The notes: generated by a model from the sequence alone, not told the origin. A stretch of 64,000 nt of DNA from DASUPK01 sp963743575 (GCA_963743575.1 CAVUQC010000002.1:372001-436000), one strand, 5' to 3'; shown: positions 53,819 through 62,537, counted from the stretch's first letter. Program-made: numbers and translations.

Positions 53819-54370
53819 TCAGCCCGCGAGCCGCTGGCGACCCGTGAGCGTGGGCGTCGTGCCCACCCGCGGGCGCCCGAGCTGCGAGACGGCGTTGCGC
53901 GCCCCGGCCGTCCCCGCATGGCAGATCGCCACGGCGAACGCGTCCGCCGCATGATCGGGCGAGGGCGGCTCGGGCAGTCCGAGCAGGCTCGCCACCATCT
54001 TCTGCACCTGGCCCTTGTCGGCCGAGCCGGAGCCGCAGACGGCCTTCTTCACCGCCTGCGGGGTGTAGTCGAAGCAGGGCAGATCGTGTTTGGCGGCAGC
54101 CAGCATCGCGACCCCACGGGCCTCGCCGACGCTCAGGGCCGACGCCACGTTCTTGCCGAAGAAGAGGTCCTCGAGAGCCATCGCCTTGGGCTCGTGCCAG
54201 CGGATCAACTCCCCCAGTGACTCGTGCAGCCGGCCCAGGCGCTGCTCGACCGGCATCTGGGAGTCCGTCTCGATCACGCCCCCGTCGAGCGCGACCATCC
54301 GCTCACCGGACGTGCGAACCACGCCGAATCCGGTGTTGGCGGTACCCGGATCGATACCGATGACGATCAC
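53819..54370 (-). CDS. ruvC: crossover junction endodeoxyribonuclease RuvC
   Basis: Resolves Holliday junctions. 183 residues. Catalytic acids in IGIDPGTANTGFG (Asp7), ALEDLFFGKN (Glu), and the C-terminal DHAADAFAVAICH (two Asp). GTG start at 54370. A terminator of the upstream secreted gene separates it from 54490. Confidence 0.97.
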   Translation of the reverse strand: MIVIGIDPGTANTGFGVVRTSGERMVALDGGVIETDSQMPVEQRLGRLHESLGELIRWHEPKAMALEDLFFGKNVASALSVGEARGVAMLAAAKHDLPCFDYTPQAVKKAVCGSGSADKGQVQKMVASLLGLPEPPSPDHAADAFAVAICHAGTAGARNAVSQLGRPRVGTTPTLTGRQRLAG

Positions 54371-54440
54371 GCCATTTCATTCTCACTCGCCCCCCGGATG
54401 TCCTTTAACGAGCCGGAAGACGATCCCGGCTTTCCGCAGA

Positions 54441-54468
54441 GAAAGGGCCGCCCGGAGGCGGCCCTTTC
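54441..54468 (-). terminator. terminator after the secreted protein gene at 54490
   Basis: Perfect 12-base stem GAAAGGGCCGCC/GGCGGCCCTTTC with a 4-base loop, 22 bases past the stop; the stem itself provides a UUUC tail on the minus-strand RNA. Confidence 0.7.
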
Positions 54469-54489
54469 GAACGACTCTCGCGCCGGCGC

Positions 54490-55149
54490 CTACTTCGGCG
54501 CTGCGACGAGGTTGAAATGAATGCTCGCCAGGTTCAGGACGTGGGTCGTCTCGCTGCTGAAATTCACCACCTTGAACGACCAGGTCCCGCGCGCCGGCAC
54601 TCCGTTGAAGAACGCCAGATCGACGTCCCGCGCTGTCCCCGCCCACGGTGGGGCCAGCGTGTTGTCCGGATCGCCGTCGGGGCATCCCCCAGGCGGAGGC
54701 GACGGGTTCGGCTCGCAATAGCCGACGCTCGACTTGACCGTCTGGGTCAGCGGACCGATCGACGTGAGAGTGTCGTCCGAGAAGAAGAGGGACGGGTTGT
54801 CCAGGAAGATGGTCGTGCCATCAGGCGCCATCACCTTCAGGTCGAGGTCTGTGAGTGATCCGCCCGGATCCGACACCTGGTAGGTCGCAGTCAGCGAGTT
54901 GGGGGCGACAACCTTGCCCTTTCCCTTCTTCCCCACTGTAAAGGAGTCCGTGGCGACACCCGCGACCTGATTCGTAGCGTCGCCGGCGGGAATCGCGGTC
55001 GGTGCCGACTTCGTGAGCGTCACCGAGTGCCCGCCCTTCTTCTTCTTCTTTTTCTTCGCATCCGCCGATCCGGCGACCAGGCTGGCGGCCAGACACACAG
55101 CCAACACCAGGACGCCGAAGAGCGCGAGGCGAGATCGTCCTGCGTTCAT
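54490..55149 (-). CDS. secreted protein with lysine run and P-domain-like fold
   Basis: 219 residues. Signal peptide (MNAGRSRLALFGVLVLAVCLAASLVAGSADA) is followed at once by seven lysines and GGHSVTLTK. The mature domain resembles the proprotein-convertase P domain / subtilisin-associated beta sandwich: DLDLKVMAPDGTTIFL, and the C-terminal ARGTWSFKVVNFSSE. Two Cys flank a Pro-rich loop (VGYCEPNPSPPPGGCPDGD). ATG at 55149 with GAGGTGG upstream; the longer frame to 55467 is not real. It reads divergently from the gene at 55253, which also carries lysine runs. Confidence 0.8.
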   Translation of the reverse strand: MNAGRSRLALFGVLVLAVCLAASLVAGSADAKKKKKKKGGHSVTLTKSAPTAIPAGDATNQVAGVATDSFTVGKKGKGKVVAPNSLTATYQVSDPGGSLTDLDLKVMAPDGTTIFLDNPSLFFSDDTLTSIGPLTQTVKSSVGYCEPNPSPPPGGCPDGDPDNTLAPPWAGTARDVDLAFFNGVPARGTWSFKVVNFSSETTHVLNLASIHFNLVAAPK

Positions 55150-55252
55150 TCGAGAGCCACCTCTCATCTTCGTCCGGGTCTCCCTGTCGTCCGCCCGGCT
55201 GCGCGGACAATATGCATCGCTTCGGAACATCGCAAGCGTTAGGATCGCCGCC

Positions 55253-56245
55253 GTGGGAAGTGGGGAGAAGCGGTTTGTTGGCAGGCGCCTGACTCTGATC
55301 GGCATCGCCGCCCTCGCGGCGGTGCTTGCCGTCGGTGCCGCCTCGCCGGCGGTCGCCAAGAAAAAGAAGAAGAAGGCCCAGCCGGCGATCACCACGAGCG
55401 CGGCAGGCCCGCTCTCGTCCGCGGGTTCGGGTTCGGCCTCGGCCAGCTGTTCAGGAAAGACCCACATCTCGGGGGGTGGCTACTCCGTCTCGCCGCATCT
55501 GAGCTTCGGCCCTCCCCCCTCGGGCCTCAACGCCGTCAGCTCGACCTCCGTTCCCGCGGGCGCGACCGGCTGGAGTGCGAAGGCCGACGCCTTCGTCGTC
55601 ACCCCCGCCTCCGGGAGCCTGACCACCTTCGCCCGCTGCGAGAGCAACTCCCTGAGCAAGATCGGGGTGGTCGTGACCGGCTCGTCGACAGTGCCGCCGG
55701 GGATCCTGGCCAATCTCGTCATCCGCTGCCCGTCCGGCACCCACGTCGTAGGCGCCGGCTATGACGGCACCGGGCTCGCAGCCTACGGTCTCAACAATCA
55801 GAACTTCCGGATCATCGTCCTGCAATCCCGCCGTACCGCCTTGAACGAGTGGACGATCTCCGCCTTCGAGAACAGCGTGGGGATGAACCCGCCGAGCGGA
55901 ACGATCAACGTGGCGGCGATCTGCGAGCTCGACGCCAAGGGCCGCTCGATCGGCGAGGTGAGCACCTTCTCGGCATTCGGGAACGCCTCGCGGGCGACCG
56001 GAGACCCCACCTGCCCGGCGAAACAGCACGTCGTCTCCGGCGGGTACGCGCTCTCCCCGATCCCGTCGAACATGGGCTCGCCCCCGCTCGTGGGCATCGA
56101 CGAGTTCGAGCCGAGCGGGAAGAGCACCTGGCACCTGGGACTGCACACGGTCCCGACTCAGCCACAGCCTCCCGGTTCGTCGGTCGCGACCTACGCGTAC
56201 TGCGCGAAGGACACGATCAAAAAGAAGAAAAAGAAGAAGAAGTAG
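55253..56245 (+). CDS. secreted Cys-repeat protein with lysine runs at both ends
   Basis: 330 residues. Signal peptide (FVGRRLTLIGIAALAAVLAVGAASPAVA, ending about residue 36), then KKKKKK; the C-terminus ends IKKKKKKKK. In between, three copies of a C-x4-HVVxGGY-like motif: SCSGKTHISGGGY, RCPSGTHVVGAGY and TCPAKQHVVSGGY, spaced about 95 residues apart. A repeated beta domain with conserved Cys is implied. GTG start at 55253; the frame continues upstream as a shadow of poly-Lys (reads poly-Phe) and is not coding. Function unknown; the charge suggests binding to the anionic cell wall. Confidence 0.78.
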   Translation: MGSGEKRFVGRRLTLIGIAALAAVLAVGAASPAVAKKKKKKAQPAITTSAAGPLSSAGSGSASASCSGKTHISGGGYSVSPHLSFGPPPSGLNAVSSTSVPAGATGWSAKADAFVVTPASGSLTTFARCESNSLSKIGVVVTGSSTVPPGILANLVIRCPSGTHVVGAGYDGTGLAAYGLNNQNFRIIVLQSRRTALNEWTISAFENSVGMNPPSGTINVAAICELDAKGRSIGEVSTFSAFGNASRATGDPTCPAKQHVVSGGYALSPIPSNMGSPPLVGIDEFEPSGKSTWHLGLHTVPTQPQPPGSSVATYAYCAKDTIKKKKKKKK

Positions 56246-56250
56246 CCCGC

Positions 56251-57006
56251 CTACGAGGCGGCGGCTGCCTTCTCCAGGATCTCCTCCGGCACGTCGAAGT
56301 TCGCGTGCACCGAATCGACGTCGTCGTGGTCCTCGAGCGCATCCATCAGGCGGAGCAGGGCGGGCGCGTCGGATTCCCCCACCTCGACCGTGGTCTTTGG
56401 CTCCATCGAGAGCTCGGCTGACTGAACCTCCACGCCGGCGGACTCCAGTGCCGAGCGCACCGCTGCCAGGTCCGTGGCCGCCGTGGTGACCTTCAGCAGA
56501 TCCCCGTCCTCGGTGACGTCCTCGGCGCCGGCATCGATCGCCGGCATCAGGTCGTCCTCGCCGTAGCGCTCGCCGTCCACCAGGATCACGCCGCGGTTCT
56601 CGAATTGCCAGGCGACCGAGCCCGGTTCGCCGAGGCTCCCACCGTTCCGCTCGAAGGCGTGCCTGATCTCCGAGCCGGTGCGGTTGCGGTTGTCGGTCAG
56701 CGTCTCGACCAGGATCGCCGCGCCGCCCGGGCCGTAGCCCTCATAGGAGACGTTCTCGATCGCGGCGGCATCGGCCCCCTCGCCCGTACCGCGGTCGAGC
56801 GCCCGCTGGATATTGTCCTTGGGCATCGACGCGTCCCGCGCCCTCTGAACAGCGAGGCCAAGAGCCGGGTTCGCGTCCATGTTGCCGCCGCCGTCGCGCG
56901 CTGCGACGGTGATCGCGCGCGCCAGTTTCGTGAAGAGCTTGCCGCGCTTGGCGTCGGCGGCGCCCTTCTTGTGCTTGATCGACGACCACTTCGAGTGACC
57001 CGACAT
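56251..57006 (-). CDS. yebC: YebC/PmpR-family protein
   Basis: 251 residues. N-terminal GHSKWSSIKHKKGAADAKRGKLFTKLARAITVAAR, the family signature, and the YEGYGPGGAAILVETLTDNRNRT block. Annotated as a transcriptional regulator, with members now also linked to translation of proline-rich motifs. Directly before ruvC in most actinobacteria; here two secreted genes intervene. ATG 6 bases after TAGAAT (leaderless). Confidence 0.96.
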   Translation of the reverse strand: MSGHSKWSSIKHKKGAADAKRGKLFTKLARAITVAARDGGGNMDANPALGLAVQRARDASMPKDNIQRALDRGTGEGADAAAIENVSYEGYGPGGAAILVETLTDNRNRTGSEIRHAFERNGGSLGEPGSVAWQFENRGVILVDGERYGEDDLMPAIDAGAEDVTEDGDLLKVTTAATDLAAVRSALESAGVEVQSAELSMEPKTTVEVGESDAPALLRLMDALEDHDDVDSVHANFDVPEEILEKAAAAS

Positions 57007-57012
57007 GGGTCG

Positions 57013-57018
57013 ATTCTA
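57013..57018 (-). promoter_or_regulatory. -10 box of a probable leaderless promoter (yebC)
   Basis: Minus-strand TAGAAT, six bases (CGACCC) before the ATG; no Shine-Dalgarno. Confidence 0.55.
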
Positions 57019-57036
57019 GGCGGCCGCCGAAAACCT

Positions 57037-57064
57037 GACGGGGCGCCACCGGGGGCGCCCCGTC
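57037..57064 (-). terminator. terminator between the secreted gene at 57095 and yebC
   Basis: GACGGGGCGCC/GGCGCCCCGTC perfect 11-base stem with 6-base loop, then AGGTTTTC on the minus-strand RNA. It ends the secreted gene's transcript 31 bases before the yebC start. Confidence 0.7.
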
Positions 57065-57094
57065 CTCACTCACAACCGGACCTGTGTAAGTCGC

Positions 57095-57712
57095 CTACCC
57101 CTTTGGGTTTGTCTCCTTGATCGTCAGCCGGAAGCAATCGACCGTGCCGGTGCCGTGCTGGTTGTTGTCGTCCATCACCAGCAGTGACCAGAGCGCGTTC
57201 GTTGCCTTCTTCCCGCCCAGCCCATTGAGCTGCTTGAGGTTGTCCTGAGGCGCATACGTCCCCACGAACGGTGCCTGGAGACCGGGCGTGCTGATCAGCG
57301 TCGGCGAGTTGCTGTCGAACGTCGTCAGGCCCCCCGAGCACCCGGCGAATCCATTGCCGTAGTTGTTGCCGTTGCCTCCGACATCATGGGAGAGGTTGAG
57401 CACACCTCTCGGCGTGGCGAGATAGAACTCGAGGTCCGCCGCGAACGGATGCGTAGCCCGGACTGCGACCGTGACGTGCTTGAGCTTGCCCCTCGGATTG
57501 AGCTTGGCCACCTTGACCGGATCGCGCACGAGCTGCACAGCGGCGCCGCCGCCGTCCGGGATGTTGAGCGGCAGTCCACCGGAGGGCGCTCCGACTCCCA
57601 CCTCAAACGTCTTCGTGATGACCTTCTTCCTTGCCTGCGCGGCCGGCGCCGCGAGGACGAGACCCAGCGCCAGCGCCGCGACGGCTACCAGTCCCAGCTT
57701 GCGTCCGAACAT
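57095..57712 (-). CDS. secreted proprotein-convertase P-domain-like protein
   Basis: 205 residues. Signal peptide (FGRKLGLVAVAALALGLVLAAPAAQA), then RKKVITKTFEVG. The mature region has the P-domain pattern: NIPDGGGAAVQLV, VAVRATHPFAADLEFYLATPRGVLNLSHDVGG and NALWSLLVMDDNNQHGTGTVDCFRLTIK. The family caps subtilases, but here it stands alone. ATG at 57712; the longer frame to 58159 is a shadow of the neighbouring glycine-rich gene. Function unknown; cell-surface adhesion or binding is plausible. Confidence 0.82.
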   Translation of the reverse strand: MFGRKLGLVAVAALALGLVLAAPAAQARKKVITKTFEVGVGAPSGGLPLNIPDGGGAAVQLVRDPVKVAKLNPRGKLKHVTVAVRATHPFAADLEFYLATPRGVLNLSHDVGGNGNNYGNGFAGCSGGLTTFDSNSPTLISTPGLQAPFVGTYAPQDNLKQLNGLGGKKATNALWSLLVMDDNNQHGTGTVDCFRLTIKETNPKG

Positions 57713-57803
57713 GGTGTCCCTCCTGTGATGAGGGCCCGATCTCCCCAGCCGAGCGCCTGCGTTGTGGTCCCCTAAACCCGGTAGGTGGGCGCAGGTTGCG
57801 GGC

Positions 57804-58835
57804 TCAGCGGCGCTTCTTGTGCTTCTTGCACTTCTTGGCAGCCGACGCGGAGCGGTGATGCTTCTTCTTTTTCTTCTTGCACTTGGCCGGCTGCGCCGTG
57901 TACGTGATCGAGACGGACGGGACACCGGTCGTGTCGAGACCGGCGACCGTTGCGGAGGCGCCCGGACCGAAGCCCGAGGAGCCGCCGCCACCGCCGGCTC
58001 CGCCGGCCATTCCGTTAGACCCGACCGCGCCACCGCCCCCTCCGAACAAGCCGCCGCCTCCACCGCCTCCACCGCCGGCGCCAGCGAGTTGCCCGACGTT
58101 GATACCGCCAGGTCCGCCCACCCGGAAAGCCCCGATGCCGCCGTTCTGTCCGGCGACACCGCCGGTCCCGCCGAACCCCGAGCTAGTTACCGTGGCGCCA
58201 CCGCCGCCCGTGGCCGAATCCGTCCCGGCGTTACCGCTGGCGCCGCCTGCGCCCGCGGCGCCACCGGCGCCGCCAGTGGTCGTGGAGCCGTTGTCACCGC
58301 CGCCGGAGCCACCGCCGCCCCCCGCGACGATCAGGCGGGGGGCAAGAGTGCTCAAATCTGCGACAAGTGATGCAGTCCGAACCTCGGACGCCCCGCCGCC
58401 CCCACTGCCGCCGAAAGCTTGATCCGAGGTGCCACCAGGTCCACCTCCGTTGAAGCCGCCGGTGCCGCCGATGCCCGGACTCTGTGGTTCTCCGCCCTTG
58501 ACCCCGGGCAGCGGTTCTGCAGCGTTGCCCCCGCCCAGTGGTTGTCCACCGCCGCCGTTGCCGCCGACCTCGATGTAAATGACCTGGCCTGGATTCACGG
58601 CGAAATCAGCTGACGCGAGCCCTCCGAAGCCTCCGAGCTCCGATCCGCTGGTGCCGCCGCGGCCTCCGATCACGTTGGCATGAAGGCTGGTCACTCCGGG
58701 CGGGACCACGAACGTTTGCTCCGAGCCGGTGAAGCCGAAGGTGACCGTCGAGGCAGCCTGTGCGGGACCAGCCGCGATCAGGCAGGCGAATGACGCCATG
58801 ATCCCCCCGATCAGGCTCCTGGGGACGAGACGCAT
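57804..58835 (-). CDS. secreted glycine-rich protein with basic C-terminal tail
   Basis: 343 residues. Signal peptide (about 1-28, ending AQA), a short beta domain with VPPGVTSLHANVIGGRGG, then about 200 residues dominated by Gly, Ala and Ser (GGAGGAAGAGGASGNAG). It resembles PE_PGRS-like or ALK-type glycine-rich domains in composition only. The C-terminus is strongly basic (KCKKKKKKHHRSASAAKK and CKKHKKRR), with two Cys in the basic tail. A surface or wall-associated role is likely by composition. Part of the exported group around yebC. Confidence 0.78.
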   Translation of the reverse strand: MRLVPRSLIGGIMASFACLIAAGPAQAASTVTFGFTGSEQTFVVPPGVTSLHANVIGGRGGTSGSELGGFGGLASADFAVNPGQVIYIEVGGNGGGGQPLGGGNAAEPLPGVKGGEPQSPGIGGTGGFNGGGPGGTSDQAFGGSGGGGASEVRTASLVADLSTLAPRLIVAGGGGGSGGGDNGSTTTGGAGGAAGAGGASGNAGTDSATGGGGATVTSSGFGGTGGVAGQNGGIGAFRVGGPGGINVGQLAGAGGGGGGGGGLFGGGGGAVGSNGMAGGAGGGGGSSGFGPGASATVAGLDTTGVPSVSITYTAQPAKCKKKKKKHHRSASAAKKCKKHKKRR

Positions 58836-58864
58836 CGGGGTATTCCTATCAGGGAAGGGGTGAC

Positions 58865-59968
58865 TCAGACAACAAATTGGCCGTCGCGCTGGAGCGTCTC
58901 GCCGTCGACCTCGATCTGGCCGCCCTTGCGCAGGTCGCAGATCATGTCCCAGTGGATGGCCGACTCGTTCACACCCCCGGTCTCAGGATATGAACGGCCC
59001 ACGGCCAGGTGGACGGTCCCGCCGATCTTCTCGTCGAGGAGAATCTCGCCGGTGCCGGCGGTGATGCCGTAGTTGGTGCCGATGCCGAGCTCGCCGAGGC
59101 GGCGGGCGCCGTCGTCCGTGTCGAGCATCTCGGTCAGGAACTCCTCCCCCTTCTCGGCGGTGGCGTCCACGACCTTGCCGCCCTCGAAGCGAAAGCGGAC
59201 GCCTGCCACCTCCCGGCCCGCATAGCTCGCCGGCAGGTGGAAGGTGATCTCGCCCTCGGCGGAGTCCTCGACCGGGCCGGTGAAGAACTCCCCGTCGGGC
59301 ATGTTGTGCTTGCCGTCGGCGGCGATGAAGGTGCGGTCCGCGATGCCGAGCCGCAGGTCCGTGCCGTCCCCGGTCACGTGGACCTCGGAGCGGCCCTGGA
59401 TCCAGTCCGACAGGCGCTTGGTCTCCTCCGACGTTCGAGTCCAGGCGCCGACGGGGTCTGCGTCGGTCGCCAGACAGGCGCCGTAATAGAAGTCCTCATA
59501 TGCGGGGAGGCCCATACCCGCCTCCGACGCGTAGGCATGGGTCGGGAAGAGCGTCAGGGCCCAGCGGTAGCTGCCCTCGGCGCTGCGCTCCATCGCTCGC
59601 TTCATCAGCCCCTGGGTCGCGGCCTGACGGGTCGCCTGGCGCTCGGGCGGGACCTGCGAGAGCGCGCGGGTGTTCTGGCTCGCCATCACCGCGATCCGGA
59701 CGTCGGCGTTCTCAACCGCCCATTCCGCAACGGGCGAGATCCATTCCAGCTGCTCGTCGGAGGCGTGTTCGAAGTAGGCGGCAGATTGCCCCTCCAGCGC
59801 CATGTTCACGATCGGATTGCCGCCGGCCTCGAGCACCTCCTCGTAGACCGCCTGCAGCAGCGGCTCCGCTGCGGACTCGCCCTCGATCGTGCAGACGTCG
59901 CCCTCGGACACCTTGGTCGAGTGGCGAACGAGGATCTGCGCCAGGGCTGTGACTCGCGGGTCCCTCAT
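58865..59968 (-). CDS. M29-family aminopeptidase
   Basis: Two-metal aminopeptidase of the AmpS/thermophilic aminopeptidase type, 367 residues as usual. Metal-ligand regions: RFRFEGGKVVDATAEKGEE (Glu), GELGIGTNYGITAGTGEILLDEKIGGTVHLAVGRSYPETGG (several ligands, including the His) and NESAIHWDMICDLRKGG (His, Asp). Start ATG at 59968, close behind pdxT, same strand. Cytoplasmic (no signal peptide). Confidence 0.94.
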   Translation of the reverse strand: MRDPRVTALAQILVRHSTKVSEGDVCTIEGESAAEPLLQAVYEEVLEAGGNPIVNMALEGQSAAYFEHASDEQLEWISPVAEWAVENADVRIAVMASQNTRALSQVPPERQATRQAATQGLMKRAMERSAEGSYRWALTLFPTHAYASEAGMGLPAYEDFYYGACLATDADPVGAWTRTSEETKRLSDWIQGRSEVHVTGDGTDLRLGIADRTFIAADGKHNMPDGEFFTGPVEDSAEGEITFHLPASYAGREVAGVRFRFEGGKVVDATAEKGEEFLTEMLDTDDGARRLGELGIGTNYGITAGTGEILLDEKIGGTVHLAVGRSYPETGGVNESAIHWDMICDLRKGGQIEVDGETLQRDGQFVV

Positions 59969-59980
59969 CGACCCGGAAAC

Positions 59981-60574
59981 CTAGCGATGCGCGCGCTCCG
60001 GGTCCCGAGCGCCCGTGCACATGGCCATGAAGGCGGCGTGCAGCCGGCTGTCCTCGGTGAGCTCGGAGTGGAAGGCGACCGCCAGGAGATTCGGGCCGCG
60101 GATCGCGACCGGATGGTCCCTGACCTCCGCCAGAACCTCCACGTCGGGGCCGTGTTCCTCGACCCACGGGGCACGGATGAAGACCGCCCGCAGCGGCTCA
60201 TCGCCGAGCCCGTCCACGCGCAGGTCCTCCTCGAAGCTCTGCAGCTGCCGGCCGAACGCGTTTCGGCGGCAGAGGTAGTCGCCCAGGCCGAGGTGATCGC
60301 GATCGCCCACGATCATCCCCGCGCAGCTGCCCAACACCTGGCCGCCCTGCCGGTGAAAGAGGCGAATCGCCTCGTCGAGGCCCTCACGCGCCAGCCCCAT
60401 CGAGATCGTGGTGGACTCGCCGCCGGGGATCACCAAACCGTCAAGCGCCTCGATCTGAGCGGGGATGCGCACCTCGGTGGCCTCTGCGCCGAGCGAGGCC
60501 AGCATCCTGCGATGCGCGTCGAAATCGCCCTGGATGGCGACTACGCCGATACGAAGCGGCCATTCGCCACTCAA
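59981..60574 (-). CDS. pdxT: pyridoxal 5'-phosphate synthase glutaminase subunit
   Basis: Glutaminase feeding ammonia to PdxS. 197 residues. Nucleophile LGSCAGMI (usually GTCAG), oxyanion PGGESTT, His-x-Glu in AVAFHSELTED. Overlaps pdxS by four bases, as needed for the complex. Confidence 0.96.
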   Translation of the reverse strand: MSGEWPLRIGVVAIQGDFDAHRRMLASLGAEATEVRIPAQIEALDGLVIPGGESTTISMGLAREGLDEAIRLFHRQGGQVLGSCAGMIVGDRDHLGLGDYLCRRNAFGRQLQSFEEDLRVDGLGDEPLRAVFIRAPWVEEHGPDVEVLAEVRDHPVAIRGPNLLAVAFHSELTEDSRLHAAFMAMCTGARDPERAHR

Positions 60575-61458
60575 GCGCCGCGGCCCTGAAGCAGGCCGCC
60601 GTCCTGCGCGAGGGCCTCGATCTCGAGGCCCGGCATCGCGTCGCCGAGCTCCATCGAGGCCTGGGCGACCCGCTCCGGATCCTCGAAGTGGGTGGTCGCG
60701 TCGACGATCGCCCGGGCGCGCCGAGCCGGGTCCTCGGACTTGAAGATCCCGGAACCCACGAAGTTGCCCTCGGCACCCAGCTGCATCATCAGCGCGGCGT
60801 CGGCGGGAGTGGCGATGCCTCCGGCGCAGAAGAGCGGCACCGGGAGCCAGCCGCGGCCGGCGACGTCCTGGACCACGTCGAGCGGGGCCTGATGCTCCTT
60901 CGCGGCGCCGGCGAGCTGCTCCGGGCGCAGCGAGGAGAGGTGCTTGATGCCGTCGGTGATCTCGCGCATGTGCCGGACGGCCTCGACGATGTTGCCCGTG
61001 CCCGCCTCGCCCTTGGAGCGGATCATCGCGGCGCCCTCACCGATGCGCCGCAGCGCCTCACCGAGGTTGGTGGCCCCGCAGACGAAGGGGACCTCGAAGG
61101 CGAGCTTGTCGATGTGATTCGCCTCGTCGGCGGGCGTCAGGACCTCGGACTCGTCCACGTAGTCGACCTCGAGGGACTGGAGCACCTGCGCCTCGGCGAA
61201 GTGGCCGATGCGGGCCTTGGCCATCACCGGAATGGTCACTGTGTCCTGGATCTCCTTGATCACGGCCGGGTTCGACATGCGGGCCACGCCGCCCTGCGCC
61301 CTGATGTCCGCGGGGACCCGCTCGAGGGCCATCACGGCGCACGCCCCAGCGTCCTCGGCGATCTTCGCCTGGTCTGCGTTGGTGACGTCCATGATCACCC
61401 CGCCCTTGAGCATCTCGGCGAGGCCGGTCTTGACGCGGAAGGTCGCTCGCTCAGCCAC
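60571..61458 (-). CDS. pdxS: pyridoxal 5'-phosphate synthase lyase subunit
   Basis: Makes vitamin B6 from ribose 5-phosphate, glyceraldehyde 3-phosphate and ammonia; 12-mer. 295 residues. GGVIMDVTNADQAKIAEDAGA (about 16-36) and IPVMAKARIGHFAEAQ with the catalytic lysines; the ALMMQLGAEGNFVGSGIF end is typical. GTG start at 61458, 6 bases after TACTAT (leaderless). Confidence 0.97.
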   Translation of the reverse strand: MAERATFRVKTGLAEMLKGGVIMDVTNADQAKIAEDAGACAVMALERVPADIRAQGGVARMSNPAVIKEIQDTVTIPVMAKARIGHFAEAQVLQSLEVDYVDESEVLTPADEANHIDKLAFEVPFVCGATNLGEALRRIGEGAAMIRSKGEAGTGNIVEAVRHMREITDGIKHLSSLRPEQLAGAAKEHQAPLDVVQDVAGRGWLPVPLFCAGGIATPADAALMMQLGAEGNFVGSGIFKSEDPARRARAIVDATTHFEDPERVAQASMELGDAMPGLEIEALAQDGGLLQGRGA

Positions 61459-61464
61459 GCCCCC

Positions 61465-61470
61465 ATAGTA
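61465..61470 (-). promoter_or_regulatory. -10 box of a probable leaderless promoter (pdxS)
   Basis: Minus-strand TACTAT is separated from the GTG by six bases (GGGGGC). The G tract is not positioned as a Shine-Dalgarno. Confidence 0.55.
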
Positions 61471-61664
61471 GAAGGGAGACGTGTTTGCCTGGTTGGTGGG
61501 CGGGCAACCCTTTGCTACCTCGCCGTTGGGGGGCTCTGCGGGTGAGGAGGCGTAATCAGTTTGGGGTCAGGTTCCCCCGGACCCCGATATCGGCTGCAGG
61601 TCCGGATCGCCCCCCGGGCCTGTAGTCATGTCATGAGACGGTGCGCCACAAGGCGCAACCCGAT
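61471..61664. other. intergenic region between pdxS and the RpiR gene
   Basis: No gene found. It contains GGGGTCAGG...GGACCCC near 61573-61595, a relative of the repeated GGGGTCTGAC word upstream of gmk, and a GTGCGCC/GGCGCA inverted repeat near 61640-61657 that could terminate the RpiR transcript. Confidence 0.4.
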
Positions 61665-62537
61665 TTATTTGAGCTTGAAGGCGCGAATGCGGTCGCGGTG
61701 CGCCGCCTCGTCACGGGAATACACCCCGTGGGCGAGCGCCTGAACTAGACCCATCAGTGCCGCGTTGGAGCGGATGTAGGACGGCCCGTTCGAGCTGTAG
61801 TAGAGCATCAGCTCCGAGTGCTCGGCGACGTCTGACAGCGTCGCGTCGGTGATCGACATGGTCCGCGCCCGGCGGTGCCGGGCGAGCTTCAGGGCCCGCA
61901 GGATGAGCGGATGCGCACGCCCCGCGGTCAGCACGACCAGCAGGGTGTCCTCGTCCATCCGCGAAAGCTTCTGGATGTTGTCCTGGCTCGGAGAGGCGAC
62001 GATCTCCGCGCGCACGTCGAGCAGCCCCAGCAGGTGGCGCAGGTAGCTGGCGAAGAAGGCCATCTGCTCCACGCCGACGATCAGGACTCGCCGCGAGGTC
62101 GCGAGAGCCGAGACCGAGGCCTCGATCTGCTCGCGCGTCAGGCTGCGCGCCGTCTCCTCGATGTTCGAGTAGTCGGCTCCGAGAGAAGCCTCGAATTCCG
62201 AGTGGTCGAAGTTGAACAGTGCGGCAGCGCCGCTCCCGCCGTTGCCGCCGTTCGGCTGACCCTCGGCGACCTTGTGCCGGTACTCCTCGATCGCTGCCTG
62301 CTGCAGCTCGGGGTATCCGTCGAAGCCGAGGGCCTGGGAGAAGCGGACGACCGTGGACGAGGAGGTGTTCGCGCGTCGCGCCAGCTCCTCTGCGGTCTGG
62401 AAGGCTGCCTCGTCGAGGTGGTCGACGATGTAGCGCGCGACGTCCTTCTGGGATCGCGAGAAGTCGTCGAAACGCTCGGTGATGAAATCCGAGAGGCTCT
62501 TGCGAGCGGGGTGAGTCTTTGTCGCGGTCCGTGCCAC
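61665..62537 (-). CDS. RpiR/MurR-family transcriptional regulator
   Basis: 290 residues from the GTG at 62537. N-terminal HTH (LSDFITERFDDFSRSQKDVARYIVDHLDEAAFQTAEELARRANTSSSTVVRFSQALGF, about 12-68), a linker with GNGGSGAAALF, and a C-terminal SIS sugar-phosphate-binding domain (ATSRRVLIVGVEQMAFFASYL ... LVVLTAGRAHPLILRALKLA). The sugar ligand is unknown. No sugar-catabolic gene is adjacent. The frame extends into the divergent gene at 62607 but without family support. Confidence 0.9.
   Translation of the reverse strand: MARTATKTHPARKSLSDFITERFDDFSRSQKDVARYIVDHLDEAAFQTAEELARRANTSSSTVVRFSQALGFDGYPELQQAAIEEYRHKVAEGQPNGGNGGSGAAALFNFDHSEFEASLGADYSNIEETARSLTREQIEASVSALATSRRVLIVGVEQMAFFASYLRHLLGLLDVRAEIVASPSQDNIQKLSRMDEDTLLVVLTAGRAHPLILRALKLARHRRARTMSITDATLSDVAEHSELMLYYSSNGPSYIRSNAALMGLVQALAHGVYSRDEAAHRDRIRAFKLK

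Noticed and set aside
55013..55252. Plus-strand frame with FFFFFFF before the secreted protein at 55253
   Set aside because: The Phe run is the complement of the lysine codons of the divergent gene at 54490, so it is not coding.
54490..58835. Genomic island or prophage
   Set aside because: No integrase, transposase, tRNA junction, phage gene or composition break is visible; the genes interleave with yebC and ruvCAB in a conserved chromosomal order.
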